DNA of 37,379 nt from a virus. The stretch spans positions 1 through 37,379 of IMG/VR virus record IMGVR_UViG_3300008050_000120; one strand, written 5' to 3'. A program made the translations under genes and the position numbers. The notes under the pieces are model-generated. The model saw nothing but the letters and a program-made list of their open reading frames with translations, searched no databases and was not told the DNA's origin. This document shows positions 14,199 through 22,567 of this stretch, in pieces; positions within the stretch are counted from its first letter, which is position 1, and every line of letters starts with the position of its first letter.

Positions 14199-14819
14199 AT
14201 GATTACACTACTTGGAAGAATTCCAGATGACATTGCGGTAGCAGTGTCCGGTGGCGCAGATAGTATGGCCGCATTAGACTTTCTATATAACGGCGGAAAG
14301 AGAAATGTAACAATCCTTCACTTCAATCATGGGACAGACCATGCTTATGAAGCAGAAGAATTTGTTAGAGCTTACGCCGAAGAAAAGGGATTCCTACTCT
14401 TCGTAGGAAGTTTGACTCGGGAGATTAACCCTGGAGAGTCAAAGGAATGCTTCTGGAGGGAGCAGCGATATGCTTTCTTCGACTGGTTCGCCTCAAGAGA
14501 GAATATTCCGATTATTACCTGTCATCACCTTGATGACTTAGTTGAAACTTGGATTTTTACATCATTGCACGGCACTCCAAGGTTGATTCCAAAGTGCAGA
14601 GGCAGTTTTGTAAGGCCATTCCTTTCTACGAGAAAGTCAGAATTGCTGGCTTGGTGCGATAGAAGGAGCGTTCCCTATGTGAATGACCCATCAAATCTTG
14701 ATACGTCATACATGAGGAACTACATTAGACACGTCTTAGTCCCAAAGGCTTTGCTGGTTAATCCAGGACTTCACAAGGTGCTTAGGAAGAAGATTATGAA
14801 GGATGAGAACGGAGATTAA
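14199..14819 (+). CDS. tilS: TilS-like tRNA(Ile)-lysidine synthase domain
   Basis: 206 aa. PP-loop ATPase SGGADS at residues 17-22, then HFNHGTDHAYEAEEFVRAYA, ITCHHLDDLVETW and NDPSNLDTSYMRNYIRHVL, all diagnostic of the TilS N-terminal catalytic domain. The enzyme adds lysine to C34 of the CAU-anticodon tRNA-Ile. The C-terminal tRNA-binding domains of bacterial TilS are missing, as in other short versions. I chose ATG 14199 (Shine-Dalgarno AAAAGG) over GTG 14175 because the promoter box ends at 14170. No tRNA-Ile gene is visible in the window, so the target may be the host tRNA or lie elsewhere. Confidence 0.85.
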   Translation: MITLLGRIPDDIAVAVSGGADSMAALDFLYNGGKRNVTILHFNHGTDHAYEAEEFVRAYAEEKGFLLFVGSLTREINPGESKECFWREQRYAFFDWFASRENIPIITCHHLDDLVETWIFTSLHGTPRLIPKCRGSFVRPFLSTRKSELLAWCDRRSVPYVNDPSNLDTSYMRNYIRHVLVPKALLVNPGLHKVLRKKIMKDENGD

Positions 14820-14912
14820 ATAATCTCTGGACACGAATTGTTCCGTGATTATCATAATGGTATGCGGGGCGTTGCCGCTTCGGCAAGATTAGAACACTTA
14901 ACAAACGAGAAT

Positions 14913-15182
14913 ATGATGAGTAATCGAACAGAGTTTTCCAGGCTATATGGCCGACCTTATGACGAATTTAACTGCTTCCACATTCGGGATTTTGAAGCTG
15001 GAGATTGCATCCGCGTCTTTAGTCGAAGTCGAAAGGGAGAGCGAGAGAGGGGCATCGTAGGGTCTGTTGACCTAGAGAATAATGTAATTAGTTATTTCAC
15101 AGCAACCGAAGCCTCGTGCGCTGCTATTATCGAAGATATTATTTCTTTGGAAGAGCATCGGTCGGGCTGGCTTACCCGGTAA
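14913..15182 (+). CDS. Hypothetical protein
   Basis: 89 aa from ATG 14913 (weak acgag upstream); ATG 14862 in the same frame would add 17 residues. Contains AGDCIRVFSRSRKGERERGIVGSVD, resembling a small SH3-like barrel, and an acidic helix. No family is recognised. A TTGCCG/CGGCAA hairpin lies upstream (about 14870-14886), possibly a leader element. Confidence 0.55.
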   Translation: MMSNRTEFSRLYGRPYDEFNCFHIRDFEAGDCIRVFSRSRKGERERGIVGSVDLENNVISYFTATEASCAAIIEDIISLEEHRSGWLTR

Positions 15183-15216
15183 GTACCAGCCTTAAACAAT
15201 TAAAAGGAAGGAATTT

Positions 15217-15378
15217 ATGGACTCACAGACAGTGCCGGTGAATGATAAAGTAGAAGAGACTCCCCAGGACGGGGACCATGTTCCGGTGGCTATATCCATC
15301 TTAACGACAGATAAGCCTAAGCGTAAACAGAAGCGCTCTCCAAAGAGAGCAAGTGTAAAGATATTTGAAAAGGAATAA
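15217..15378 (+). CDS. 53-aa basic-tailed protein
   Basis: Excellent Shine-Dalgarno (aaggaagga) before ATG 15217. Acidic N-terminal half and strongly basic end (KPKRKQKRSPKRASVKIFEKE), probably disordered and nucleic-acid binding. Four bases separate it from the next gene. Confidence 0.65.
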   Translation: MDSQTVPVNDKVEETPQDGDHVPVAISILTTDKPKRKQKRSPKRASVKIFEKE

Positions 15379-15382
15379 ATAG

Positions 15383-15580
15383 ATGCTTAATAGAACCAAG
15401 AAGACCAAGTCACTAACTCTCAATGTCCGTAACGGAGACTCGCGAAAGCAGGCAGGAAGCAATCGCCTACAGATTGTTGCTCAGTCTGATGACTGGCGTG
15501 TTCCGAGTCAGACTGTCAATATGACGATTCGTGAGGCCCAGGCTCTCCGAAGTTTCCTAAACGAGACTCTTCCTGAGTAA
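15383..15580 (+). CDS. Small basic hypothetical protein
   Basis: 65 aa from ATG 15383. A basic N-terminus (NRTKKTKSLTLNVRNG) leads into strands and a C-terminal helix (REAQALRSFLNETL); the layout resembles small phage DNA-binding or transcription-associated proteins, without a recognisable family. A long hairpin follows. Confidence 0.65.
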   Translation: MLNRTKKTKSLTLNVRNGDSRKQAGSNRLQIVAQSDDWRVPSQTVNMTIREAQALRSFLNETLPE

Positions 15581-15600
15581 TATTCGTTTTGAATAATATC

Positions 15601-15636
15601 TAAGATAGCCGCAGGATTATACCTGCGGCTATCTTA
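15601..15636 (+). terminator. 15-bp perfect hairpin
   Basis: TAAGATAGCCGCAGG pairs completely with 15622-15636 around the loop ATTATA. It ends the small-gene operon. No T-run follows on this strand; the hairpin itself is very stable, so it may be a terminator or RNA 3'-end stabiliser. Confidence 0.6.
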
Positions 15637-15687
15637 GGTTAACCCTGAACCTCCAAAGAGGAGGTTGACCGTATTAGGCTGTAAAAG

Positions 15688-16365
15688 ATGAGAACTGTTC
15701 ATTGGGTACCAAGGTCGTCAGATAAAAAAATAGGTAAGATAGTCGCTTCATACTCCCCGCTTAGTTCGTGTCCGAATTCTTGTTCATTCAAGGACGGAGG
15801 CTGCTATGCTTGGGGTCTTTTCTATTTAAGGGTATTAGGAAAAAATATCGAAAGTGGAAAGCTTAAAGCGAAGACACTAACGGAAGCTCTAAAGAAGAGA
15901 CATAAGTCTGCTAGAGTTGTTCGGCATAGAGTTGCAGGAGACATTGTTGGCGATGTTCCTGGCACTATTGCGGAGTGTAATCAGGTAGAAGCCGAGGGGT
16001 TGATTAACATAGGTTACACCCATGCTTGGCGAGAAGATTATTCGCAGCCATTGAAGAAGTGGTTTAGAGCTTCGTGTAATACTATGGAAGATTTAAATGA
16101 TGCTCTTTCCATGGGGTGGTCTGCGGCGCTAGCTGTGACTGGAAAGAATATTCCAAAGAGTTTTGGACACGCAGGAAAGCGTGCCGTCCTCTGCCCGGCG
16201 AGGCATGACGTTGAAGGAAAAGAAGACATAAACTGTAACAACTGTACACTATGTACCGTGAATGATAAGACTAAGAATCTTATTGTAATGTTCGAGGTTC
16301 ATGGAAGCGGAAAAACAATAAAGGACGCCAAGGAGAAAGCAGTTGACATTAAAACCATTATCTAA
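15688..16365 (+). CDS. Conserved Cys-rich phage protein
   Basis: 225 aa. An N-terminal cluster CPNSCSFKDGGCYAW (about residues 28-42) and a C-terminal cluster CPARHDVEGKEDINCNNCTLC suggest two metal or Fe-S sites. Related phage proteins have the same CP-x2-C...GGCYA opening, as I recall, and no established function. The following nuclease gene starts inside its 3' end (23-nt overlap). Confidence 0.75.
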   Translation: MRTVHWVPRSSDKKIGKIVASYSPLSSCPNSCSFKDGGCYAWGLFYLRVLGKNIESGKLKAKTLTEALKKRHKSARVVRHRVAGDIVGDVPGTIAECNQVEAEGLINIGYTHAWREDYSQPLKKWFRASCNTMEDLNDALSMGWSAALAVTGKNIPKSFGHAGKRAVLCPARHDVEGKEDINCNNCTLCTVNDKTKNLIVMFEVHGSGKTIKDAKEKAVDIKTII

Positions 16366-17200
16366 GAAAGTTCTGATTATAGACGCATATAATATGATAC
16401 ACAGATGCCGCTTCAAGTGGGGCGGCGGATTGGCAGACGGAGAGTATCAGATAGTCTATAACTTTTTTAGAACACTAAGAGCTACAGTTGCTCAGTTTTC
16501 TCCTGACATTGTGTATTTTCCGTTAGATGGAAAACCTGTGGCTCGACTGGAGGCAGACCCGAACTATAAGGGAAACCGAGTTATAGATACTAGTGATCCC
16601 GAAATAGTTAAGCATTGGGAGTCTTTCCATAGGCAGAAGAGAATTATTATTTCTTCTATTCAGAAAGACTATCCAATCCGAACTGTATATCATCCAGACC
16701 AAGAGTGCGACGATCTTGTTCAGTATCTTATCGAGTATTATCATGATGCTGATGACGTTACTGTTATCTCTTCTGATACAGACTTCATTCAGCTTCTTAA
16801 TAAATTTCCAGAAACGGTAAAGCTATATAATCCTATCTCAAAAGAGTATCGTGAGAATACAGATTATGATTATGTTTCTTGGAAGGCAATGGTCGGAGAC
16901 AAAGCTGACAACATTCCTGGGGTTAAAGGTATAGGAAAGAAGACTGCTTCAAAGATTCTGGCAACAGCCGGACTTTTAGATTTGAGGCTCACAGAAGAGA
17001 AGTTCCGTAAGGCTTACGAAAAAAGTTATAATTTAATAAAATTTATTGACTTGAAGTCCGAAGAGAGTAACATCGTTTATACAAAATCTGTCCTAGATAT
17101 GGAGAGCATAGCTAACGATTTTCATGCTATGAACTTTACGTCCATACTAAAGCAGTCTTCAATAGACAAATATGAAGAAACCTTTTTAACTTTGCAGTAG
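16343..17200 (+). CDS. 5'-3' exonuclease / FEN-type flap endonuclease
   Basis: 285 aa. PIN-like FEN fold with D14 (IIDAYN), DGKP (62-65), YKGNR (75-79), ECDDL (121-125), SSDTDF (143-148) and the helix-hairpin-helix GDKADNIPGVKGIGKKTA (185-202). It removes 5' flaps or RNA primers during phage replication and works with the DNA ligase at 7129. The TTG start at 16343 follows an aggaga ribosome site; the first in-frame ATG would delete the active-site Asp. Confidence 0.92.
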   Translation: MTLKPLSKKVLIIDAYNMIHRCRFKWGGGLADGEYQIVYNFFRTLRATVAQFSPDIVYFPLDGKPVARLEADPNYKGNRVIDTSDPEIVKHWESFHRQKRIIISSIQKDYPIRTVYHPDQECDDLVQYLIEYYHDADDVTVISSDTDFIQLLNKFPETVKLYNPISKEYRENTDYDYVSWKAMVGDKADNIPGVKGIGKKTASKILATAGLLDLRLTEEKFRKAYEKSYNLIKFIDLKSEESNIVYTKSVLDMESIANDFHAMNFTSILKQSSIDKYEETFLTLQ

Positions 17201-17207
17201 GAATAAT

Positions 17208-18251
17208 ATGAGCACAACAATTATAAAAGCAGAATATCTTTGGCTTGACGGAAATGAAACTCAGGAATTAAGGTCAAAGACCAGAGTCTTAAACGTCTCG
17301 TCCGAAGAAGAAACTTGGACATTATCTTTAAAGGATTTGCCCGTTTGGGGCTTCGACGGTTCTAGCACCGGACAGGCAGACACTGAAGACTCAGACTTAG
17401 TTCTTCGCCCAGTGTTTGCTTGTTTGGATTCGAATCGTGAGAATGGAGTCTTGGTTCTCTGTGATGTTCTAAATACAGATATGACTCCGCACGAATCAAA
17501 TTACCGAGCCAAGTTAGTTGATGAAATGATAAAGCATCACGGAACAGAGCCAGTGCTTGGATTCGAGCAGGAATACTTTATGTTTAAGAATGGTATTCCC
17601 TTCGGTCATACCGAGAACGTAGGTCCACAGGGGCCTTATTACTGCGCTGTTGGATCAGATAACGTTGTTGGAAGAAACTTAACTGAGTTACATCTAAACT
17701 CATGTATTAACTCTGGACTTTCCATTGTAGGTATAAATGCAGAGGTGGCACTTGGTCAGTGGGAATATCAGATTGGAGGCCCCGGCACAAATGCAGTGCA
17801 GGCTTGTGATCATCTTTGGGTCTCTCGCTTTATTCTGCAGAGAGTTTGTGAAATGCAAGATATAAGCATTGACTTCGACCCAAGACCTCTCGATGGAGAC
17901 TGGAACGGAAGTGGCATGCACTCTAACTTTAGCACAGCATCAATGCGAGGAACCGGAGGCATTAGCTCTATATATAAAGCCTGTGAGGCTCTAGCCTCCG
18001 ATGAGGCTATTGCTTTGGCAAAAGAGTCCTATGGAGTTGGATTAGAGGATAGACTTACCGGAAGGCATGAAACATCAAGCATTGATGAGTTTAGCGTTGG
18101 GGTTTCAGATCGTAGTGCATCGGTTCGAATTCCATGGCATGTAGAGCGTGCTGGAGAAGGATACTTTGAAGATAGACGTCCTAACTCAAACGCTGACCCC
18201 TATAGAGTTGCAACAACTCTTATTTCAGTGGTGTGTCCACAGGAGGGATAG
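17208..18251 (+). CDS. Glutamine synthetase, type II (eukaryote-like GSII)
   Basis: 347 aa, full length for GSII. It makes glutamine from glutamate, ammonia and ATP. Signatures include GFDGSSTGQA (48-57), GFEQEYFMF (metal-binding Glu residues), NAEVALGQWEYQIGGPG, DWNGSGMHSNFST, RLTGRHET and GYFEDRRPNSNADPYRV. All key regions look intact. GSII in a phage is rare; it may supply glutamine for nucleotide amination, together with the PurA-family enzyme at 28.6 kb, or for base modification. Start ATG 17208 is 7 nt after the nuclease stop. Confidence 0.95.
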   Translation: MSTTIIKAEYLWLDGNETQELRSKTRVLNVSSEEETWTLSLKDLPVWGFDGSSTGQADTEDSDLVLRPVFACLDSNRENGVLVLCDVLNTDMTPHESNYRAKLVDEMIKHHGTEPVLGFEQEYFMFKNGIPFGHTENVGPQGPYYCAVGSDNVVGRNLTELHLNSCINSGLSIVGINAEVALGQWEYQIGGPGTNAVQACDHLWVSRFILQRVCEMQDISIDFDPRPLDGDWNGSGMHSNFSTASMRGTGGISSIYKACEALASDEAIALAKESYGVGLEDRLTGRHETSSIDEFSVGVSDRSASVRIPWHVERAGEGYFEDRRPNSNADPYRVATTLISVVCPQEG

Positions 18252-18782
18252 GTGAATCTGACTGACTTTAAAGCTAAATATAAAGTAGATAAGCTCTATG
18301 CTTATAGGCAAGATGCCGATTCCGAGTCAGCGAAAATATTCTTTGGATGGGAAAACACGGCGGTATTAAACTTATCAGAGAAGATAGTTCTGTCAACCGT
18401 TTCGAAATCAAAGAAGTTAACAGAGGAAGAGATTGAATGGTCGAAGAAAGAGGGCGTTACAGCAACAAGCCTTGAAGATTATGATCGCTTCTTTCGAGCC
18501 TCATTGGACGTATCTCCAGCAGACTTTCTTGAAAAGTGGGACTGTCGTTTGGGAGAACTTGAGCTAGAACGGAAAACTTCAAATCCTCTGTATAGAGACG
18601 GAGAAGGGAAGTTTTTGCTTGCGTTGGCGAGATTTATCTCTACAGAGAAGAGATTCTCATTGTTTGGTAGAGTCTATAAAGTAATTTCAATATCTGATTC
18701 CGAAGGGAACAGTGATGTATCTGGACACAAAAAGAAGAAAGACAAGAAGAGAAAGGTACAACGAAAAGCTAAAGAGAGCTAG
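18252..18782 (+). CDS. Hypothetical protein with Lys-rich tail
   Basis: 176 aa; GTG start at 18252 directly after the glutamine synthetase stop, with the strong ribosome site aggaggg in the end of that gene. The first 150 residues look globular (DFLEKWDCRLGELELERK); the end is a run of Lys/Arg (GHKKKKDKKRKVQRKAK). That tail overlaps the next gene in another frame (68 nt). No family is recognised. Confidence 0.65.
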   Translation: MNLTDFKAKYKVDKLYAYRQDADSESAKIFFGWENTAVLNLSEKIVLSTVSKSKKLTEEEIEWSKKEGVTATSLEDYDRFFRASLDVSPADFLEKWDCRLGELELERKTSNPLYRDGEGKFLLALARFISTEKRFSLFGRVYKVISISDSEGNSDVSGHKKKKDKKRKVQRKAKES

Positions 18783-19248
18783 GGAGATTCCGCTAGCGAT
18801 AGCTACTGTTAACTTTTCTTTTGATGAAAATTTAGCATTTCTAATTAGGAGTGCTGCATGTTTTGGAGTCAGGGATATCTTTATAATAGGATCACTACCA
18901 GATAGAAGCTTTTTAAATCCAAGATCTGGATCTCTTTATGATTATATTAACTTCAAAACATTTCCAAATCCAATGCGCTTTATCGAGTATTGCAAAGCCA
19001 ATGATTATAAGAAGGTTGCGGTAGAGTTAAACGAAAGCGCCGAGAGTGTTTTTGAATATGACTTTAACTTTTTAGAGAAGACGGTGTTTGTTCTAGGAAA
19101 CGAAGAGACAGGAGTTCCGGCGGAGATATCATTAAGGAATGATTCAGTTTTTATTCCAATGAATGGTCCGGGCTACTGCTTGAATGTTAGTCACGCTGGG
19201 ACTGCGGTAATGAGCGAATATTGCAGACAGTATTTTTTAAATAAATAA
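18715..19248 (+). CDS. SpoU (TrmH/TrmL) family RNA 2'-O-methyltransferase
   Basis: 177 aa. SPOUT-fold motifs: motif 1 ENLAFLIRSAACFGVRDIFI, motif 2 VFVLGNEETGVP, motif 3 VFIPMNGPGYCLNVSHAGTAVMSEY. SpoU enzymes methylate ribose 2'-OH in tRNA or rRNA. The short length with a basic N-terminal extension (TKRRKTRRERYNEKLKRAR) recalls tRNA-type members. ATG 18715 is preferred over GTG 18712. With TilS, the RNA ligase and the tRNAs it forms a phage RNA-maintenance set. Confidence 0.88.
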   Translation: MYLDTKRRKTRRERYNEKLKRAREIPLAIATVNFSFDENLAFLIRSAACFGVRDIFIIGSLPDRSFLNPRSGSLYDYINFKTFPNPMRFIEYCKANDYKKVAVELNESAESVFEYDFNFLEKTVFVLGNEETGVPAEISLRNDSVFIPMNGPGYCLNVSHAGTAVMSEYCRQYFLNK

Positions 19249-19259
19249 GGAGATAGATT

Positions 19260-19430
19260 ATGCCGAGTGAGCTAAAGACATCAGAAGAGCCAATTGTATT
19301 TTACTTTTTAAGAAGGGGTACGCGAAGAATCCGTGTAAGCCGAGAAGAGTGGGAGCGTGAGTGGCTTGATTGGTGGAACAGAAGGGGTTCTGCTGCACGA
19401 AAACAGGTTCTTCCAGAGCGCGGAAGGTAG
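19260..19430 (+). CDS. 56-aa Arg/Trp-rich protein
   Basis: ATG 19260 preceded by aaggaga. The product is rich in Arg, Glu and Trp (RRGTRRIRVSREEWEREWLDWWNRRG), helical and amphipathic. No family. Last plus-strand gene before the reverse-strand gene. Confidence 0.6.
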   Translation: MPSELKTSEEPIVFYFLRRGTRRIRVSREEWEREWLDWWNRRGSAARKQVLPERGR

Positions 19431-19459
19431 GCTTTAAAGCCGGAGTAGAATATTTTTCG

Positions 19460-19490
19460 ATACCATTTTTCCCTCCACTATATTGTGGTG
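19460..19490 (+). promoter_or_regulatory. Phage promoter motif, copy 3 (antisense to 19478-20434)
   Basis: ATA at 19460-19462, 14 nt with TTTTTCCCTCC, ACTATAT at 19477-19483, then TGTGG. Downstream on the plus strand is the antisense of the reverse-strand gene, whose TAG stop lies within this box, and then the gene at 20495. An inverted repeat (CCCTCCAC/GTGGAGGG, 19471-19495) surrounds the box. Confidence 0.55.
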
Positions 19491-20434
19491 GAGGGATTCG
19501 GGTAATTCTGCTCTATTCTCTTAATGTTTTCGATTGCTATATCTTTGATTCTATCAAAGTGGTTAGTCCAATATTTCTCAGAGAGATATTCGCTCAGAAA
19601 CTCTGCACCGATAAGTCCCATGCTTAATGCAAATCCAATTACGCCTGCGATTATATCTGCAACAGGAAGAGGCCCATCTATGAGGGTTGATAAAGCGGTG
19701 AGGATGTCGATTACTGACATGAGACTATTGGATAGCGCGAAGACAAAGTCCATATAGAAGGCGGAAATAACTTTGCAGATATCCAATAGTTCTGAAAGAT
19801 TTTCTGGATTATCTTTGTGATTATCAATTTGCTCAGAAAGCGTGCTTCCAATCGTGACTGCCGCAGGAGAGAATATCTTTAGAGCAGATAGATTATATTT
19901 TTGAAGCGGAAGTTTCTTTACAATTGTTTTGGCATTGTTGATTGCTTCTGTGATGTTTTTGGAAGCCGTACCAACTGATATGAAAGCTCCAGCGATAGGG
20001 GCTGCTCTTCCGAAGTATCCTGGCTTGATTTTTGAGGCATTACCATCTGTAAATAAGGATTTCCAATTCGCTGTCTTTATGACTTTGTTGCCCGAAGCTG
20101 CCGCCAAAGATTGAATCAATTCTTTTTTCTGCTCATTATCTACTGGAACATTTAGCTTATCAAATGATGCTGTCAACTCATCCGTTGACCCCGTTAAAGC
20201 TTTTCCGATTCCTTTTATTTCAAAGACAAGCTCTGAGGGCTGCCTTATAGATAAAAGCAAATTGTCCCAAGCTTTTAAATCAGGATCGTCTATATCGTAA
20301 AGGTGAAAATCATTAAGGCCGACATTCTCTTCGGCCAACTTGTGGATTTCCACAAGTCTAACAACCGCGTCAGAGAAATTATTTTGACCAATCTTATTTA
20401 GGTAGACAGCCAAAGAGTTTAGTCTATCATTCAT
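19478..20434 (-). CDS. Reverse-strand protein with N-terminal helical hairpin and hydrophobic segments
   Basis: 318 aa from ATG 20434. It begins with the helical-hairpin motif (NDRLNSLAVYLNKIGQ..FSDAVVRLVEIHKLAE) shared with three other proteins here. The C-terminal third has two hydrophobic, Ala/Gly/Leu-rich stretches (ISAFYMDFVFALSNSL; ADIIAGVIGFALSMGLIGAEF) that could span a membrane. A TTG 33 nt upstream is an unlikely start. It is the only sizeable gene on the minus strand. No family is recognised; candidate roles are a virion-internal or membrane-acting protein. Confidence 0.75.
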   Translation of the reverse strand: MNDRLNSLAVYLNKIGQNNFSDAVVRLVEIHKLAEENVGLNDFHLYDIDDPDLKAWDNLLLSIRQPSELVFEIKGIGKALTGSTDELTASFDKLNVPVDNEQKKELIQSLAAASGNKVIKTANWKSLFTDGNASKIKPGYFGRAAPIAGAFISVGTASKNITEAINNAKTIVKKLPLQKYNLSALKIFSPAAVTIGSTLSEQIDNHKDNPENLSELLDICKVISAFYMDFVFALSNSLMSVIDILTALSTLIDGPLPVADIIAGVIGFALSMGLIGAEFLSEYLSEKYWTNHFDRIKDIAIENIKRIEQNYPNPSTTI

Positions 20435-20494
20435 ATTTGACCCAAGCCTTCGTATAAAACGAACCAATATTAGTAGTATTATTTAAGGAATAAA

Positions 20495-20866
20495 ATGCCA
20501 CAGCTTAATGATTTTAGAGATATGATTAACGGTATTGATGACAAGGATCTTCTAGAGTCTGGACAGACATTGCTGAGAGAAATGATGAGGATTAACGCTC
20601 TAAAGCTAGAGCTAAAAGCCCTTGAGGATGGTCTGACAGAAGGCGGAAAGGCTGTATTTTACTTCTTTGCGGATGAGCTTGACGAAGAAGAGATTGTTTT
20701 TGCAACAGAGAGAATCTCTGGCAGAATCAAGAGGATTCAGAGGGTCGAAGAAGATAAGGCTCGAAAGAAGGCTAAGGCCGAAGAAGAGGCGGCTGCTGCG
20801 GCGGCAGAAAGCGAGGAGAGTACGGATGATTCTCCTTGCGAAGAGGCTGAAGCGCCAGTAGAATAG
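20495..20866 (+). CDS. Acidic coiled-coil protein upstream of groEL
   Basis: 123 aa, ribosome site aaggaa. A helical body (DFRDMINGIDDKDLLESGQTLLREMMR..LKLELKALE) is followed by an Ala/Glu-rich low-complexity tail (EEEAAAAAAESEESTDD). It sits 26 nt before the chaperonin gene; it does not resemble GroES. Function unknown. Confidence 0.7.
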   Translation: MPQLNDFRDMINGIDDKDLLESGQTLLREMMRINALKLELKALEDGLTEGGKAVFYFFADELDEEEIVFATERISGRIKRIQRVEEDKARKKAKAEEEAAAAAAESEESTDDSPCEEAEAPVE

Positions 20867-20892
20867 GGTAAATCGACACTCAGGGAGAATAC

Positions 20893-22497
20893 ATGTCTAA
20901 AGAAGTTAAGTTTAATACAGATGCCAGAAAGGGTTTACAAGAGGGTTTAGATATTCTCGCCAATGCAGTTAAAGCTACTCTGGGACCAAGAGGCCGACAC
21001 GCAGCAATAGAGAGAAACTTCGGGCCTCCTCTTATTACAAAGGACGGAGTAACAGTTGCTAGAGCCATCACTCTCAAGGGTAAAATCCAAAACATGGGAG
21101 CAGAGCTTATTAAGAGCGTAGCCTCTTCGACAAACTCTCTTGCTGGTGATGGAACTACTACAGCAACTGTTTTGGCTCAAGCTATTTATACAGAAGGCTC
21201 AAAGATGGTCGCGGCTGGACATAATCCGGTTCTAATCAAAAGAGGCATTGATAGGGCCGTTGAGATTGTATCTGCGAGTCTTAAGGATTTGGCTCAGGAG
21301 GTTTCCAGCGAAGACATTATTAACAGTGTGGCAATTATTTCTGCAAATAATGATGAGAAGCTAGGAAAGATAATCGGGAAAGTGATCTCTGCCGTTGGCG
21401 ATCATGGTTTGATTTCTGTTGAGGAGTCTGCTGGAGCGGAAACTAACGTTTCATATTCGGAAGGTCTATCCTTTGACAGAGGGTATATGTCTCCGATCTT
21501 TTCAACAAACTTGGACAGAATGACTGTAGAGTTTGAGAACCCGCTGATACTGGTTTATGACGGAAGGATAGCTAAAACGTCTGAATTAATGTCGGTTGCA
21601 CAGCAGGCAGCTAAAGATAATCGTCCACTATTGGTTATTGCACAGACTGTAGAGGGAGAGGCTTTTCAGACTTTAGTTCTAAATAAAGCTCGTAAAACTC
21701 TAACGTCCTGTGCGGTAAGAGCGCCTGGATTTGGAGATATGAGAAGGGATATGCTTGGAGATATCGCTACAGTATGCGGTGCTACGCTGTTTACTAATGA
21801 CGCAGGCTCTCCACTTGAAGATGCTCCGTTGGAGAGTCTTGGTTCTGCCAGAAGAGTGATCATCACAAGAGGTGACACTACAATTATAGACGGAGTCGGA
21901 ACAGAAGAGGCTGTAGAAAAAAGAGTTAACTCAATTAACATGAGGCTGGAGGAGTCCAGACTTGAGCGTTATGAGATTGCAGCACTCAAGCAGAGACTGT
22001 CTGCGCTGACTGGATCTATCGCTGTGCTCAAGGTTGGCGGAGTATCTGAGGAAGAGGTTAGAGAGAAGAAGGACAGAGTCGAAGACGCAATCAACGCTGT
22101 TAGAGCTGCAATAGAAGAGGGAATTGTTCCCGGTGGTGGTGCGGCATTGCTACATTGCCTTCCTGCTCTAGAAGAATTTAAGTCTACTGCAAATTTAACA
22201 ACAGAAGAGATTGTCGGATGTGATGTTGTTGCTTTCGCAATGAGGGCTCCATTTATTCAGATCTTAAAGAATGCAGGTACAGAATATCATTTGCATATGG
22301 AAACCATTATTAGCTCAAAGTCAACTGTGATGGGCTATGATGCTCTAGAGGGTTCTTTGAAAGAAGATATGGTAGAGGCCGGAATTATTGATCCGGTAAA
22401 GGTAGTTAGGACGGGGCTTGAAAATGCCGCATCATCTGGAGGAATCCTCCTTACTACCGAGGTTACAATTTATAGTTCTCCGGATGAACAGAAATAG
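20893..22497 (+). CDS. groEL: GroEL-family chaperonin
   Basis: 534 aa, close to the usual 540-550. Conserved ATPase elements: ATLGPRGR (28-35), ITKDGVTVA (48-56), AGDGTTTATVLA (84-95, with the catalytic-region Asp) and RVEDAINAVRAAIEEGIVPGGGAAL. Apical-domain and hinge sequences are recognisable. The C-terminus lacks the GGM repeat of bacterial GroEL. No groES is visible in the window. Phage chaperonins of this type occur in several giant phages and may fold virion proteins. Confidence 0.96.
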   Translation: MSKEVKFNTDARKGLQEGLDILANAVKATLGPRGRHAAIERNFGPPLITKDGVTVARAITLKGKIQNMGAELIKSVASSTNSLAGDGTTTATVLAQAIYTEGSKMVAAGHNPVLIKRGIDRAVEIVSASLKDLAQEVSSEDIINSVAIISANNDEKLGKIIGKVISAVGDHGLISVEESAGAETNVSYSEGLSFDRGYMSPIFSTNLDRMTVEFENPLILVYDGRIAKTSELMSVAQQAAKDNRPLLVIAQTVEGEAFQTLVLNKARKTLTSCAVRAPGFGDMRRDMLGDIATVCGATLFTNDAGSPLEDAPLESLGSARRVIITRGDTTIIDGVGTEEAVEKRVNSINMRLEESRLERYEIAALKQRLSALTGSIAVLKVGGVSEEEVREKKDRVEDAINAVRAAIEEGIVPGGGAALLHCLPALEEFKSTANLTTEEIVGCDVVAFAMRAPFIQILKNAGTEYHLHMETIISSKSTVMGYDALEGSLKEDMVEAGIIDPVKVVRTGLENAASSGGILLTTEVTIYSSPDEQK

Positions 22498-22508
22498 ATA
22501 ATTTTTTG

Positions 22509-22540
22509 ATATTGTTTTAGCCCTCACTATAGTGGGGAGA
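22509..22540 (+). promoter_or_regulatory. Phage promoter motif, copy 4
   Basis: ATA at 22509-22511, 14 nt containing TTTTAGCCCTC, ACTATAG at 22526-22532, then TGGGGAG. It stands between the groEL stop and the gene at 22568. Confidence 0.62.
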
Positions 22541-22567
22541 ATGGTGCTGTAGAGTTGAAAGGAAAAT

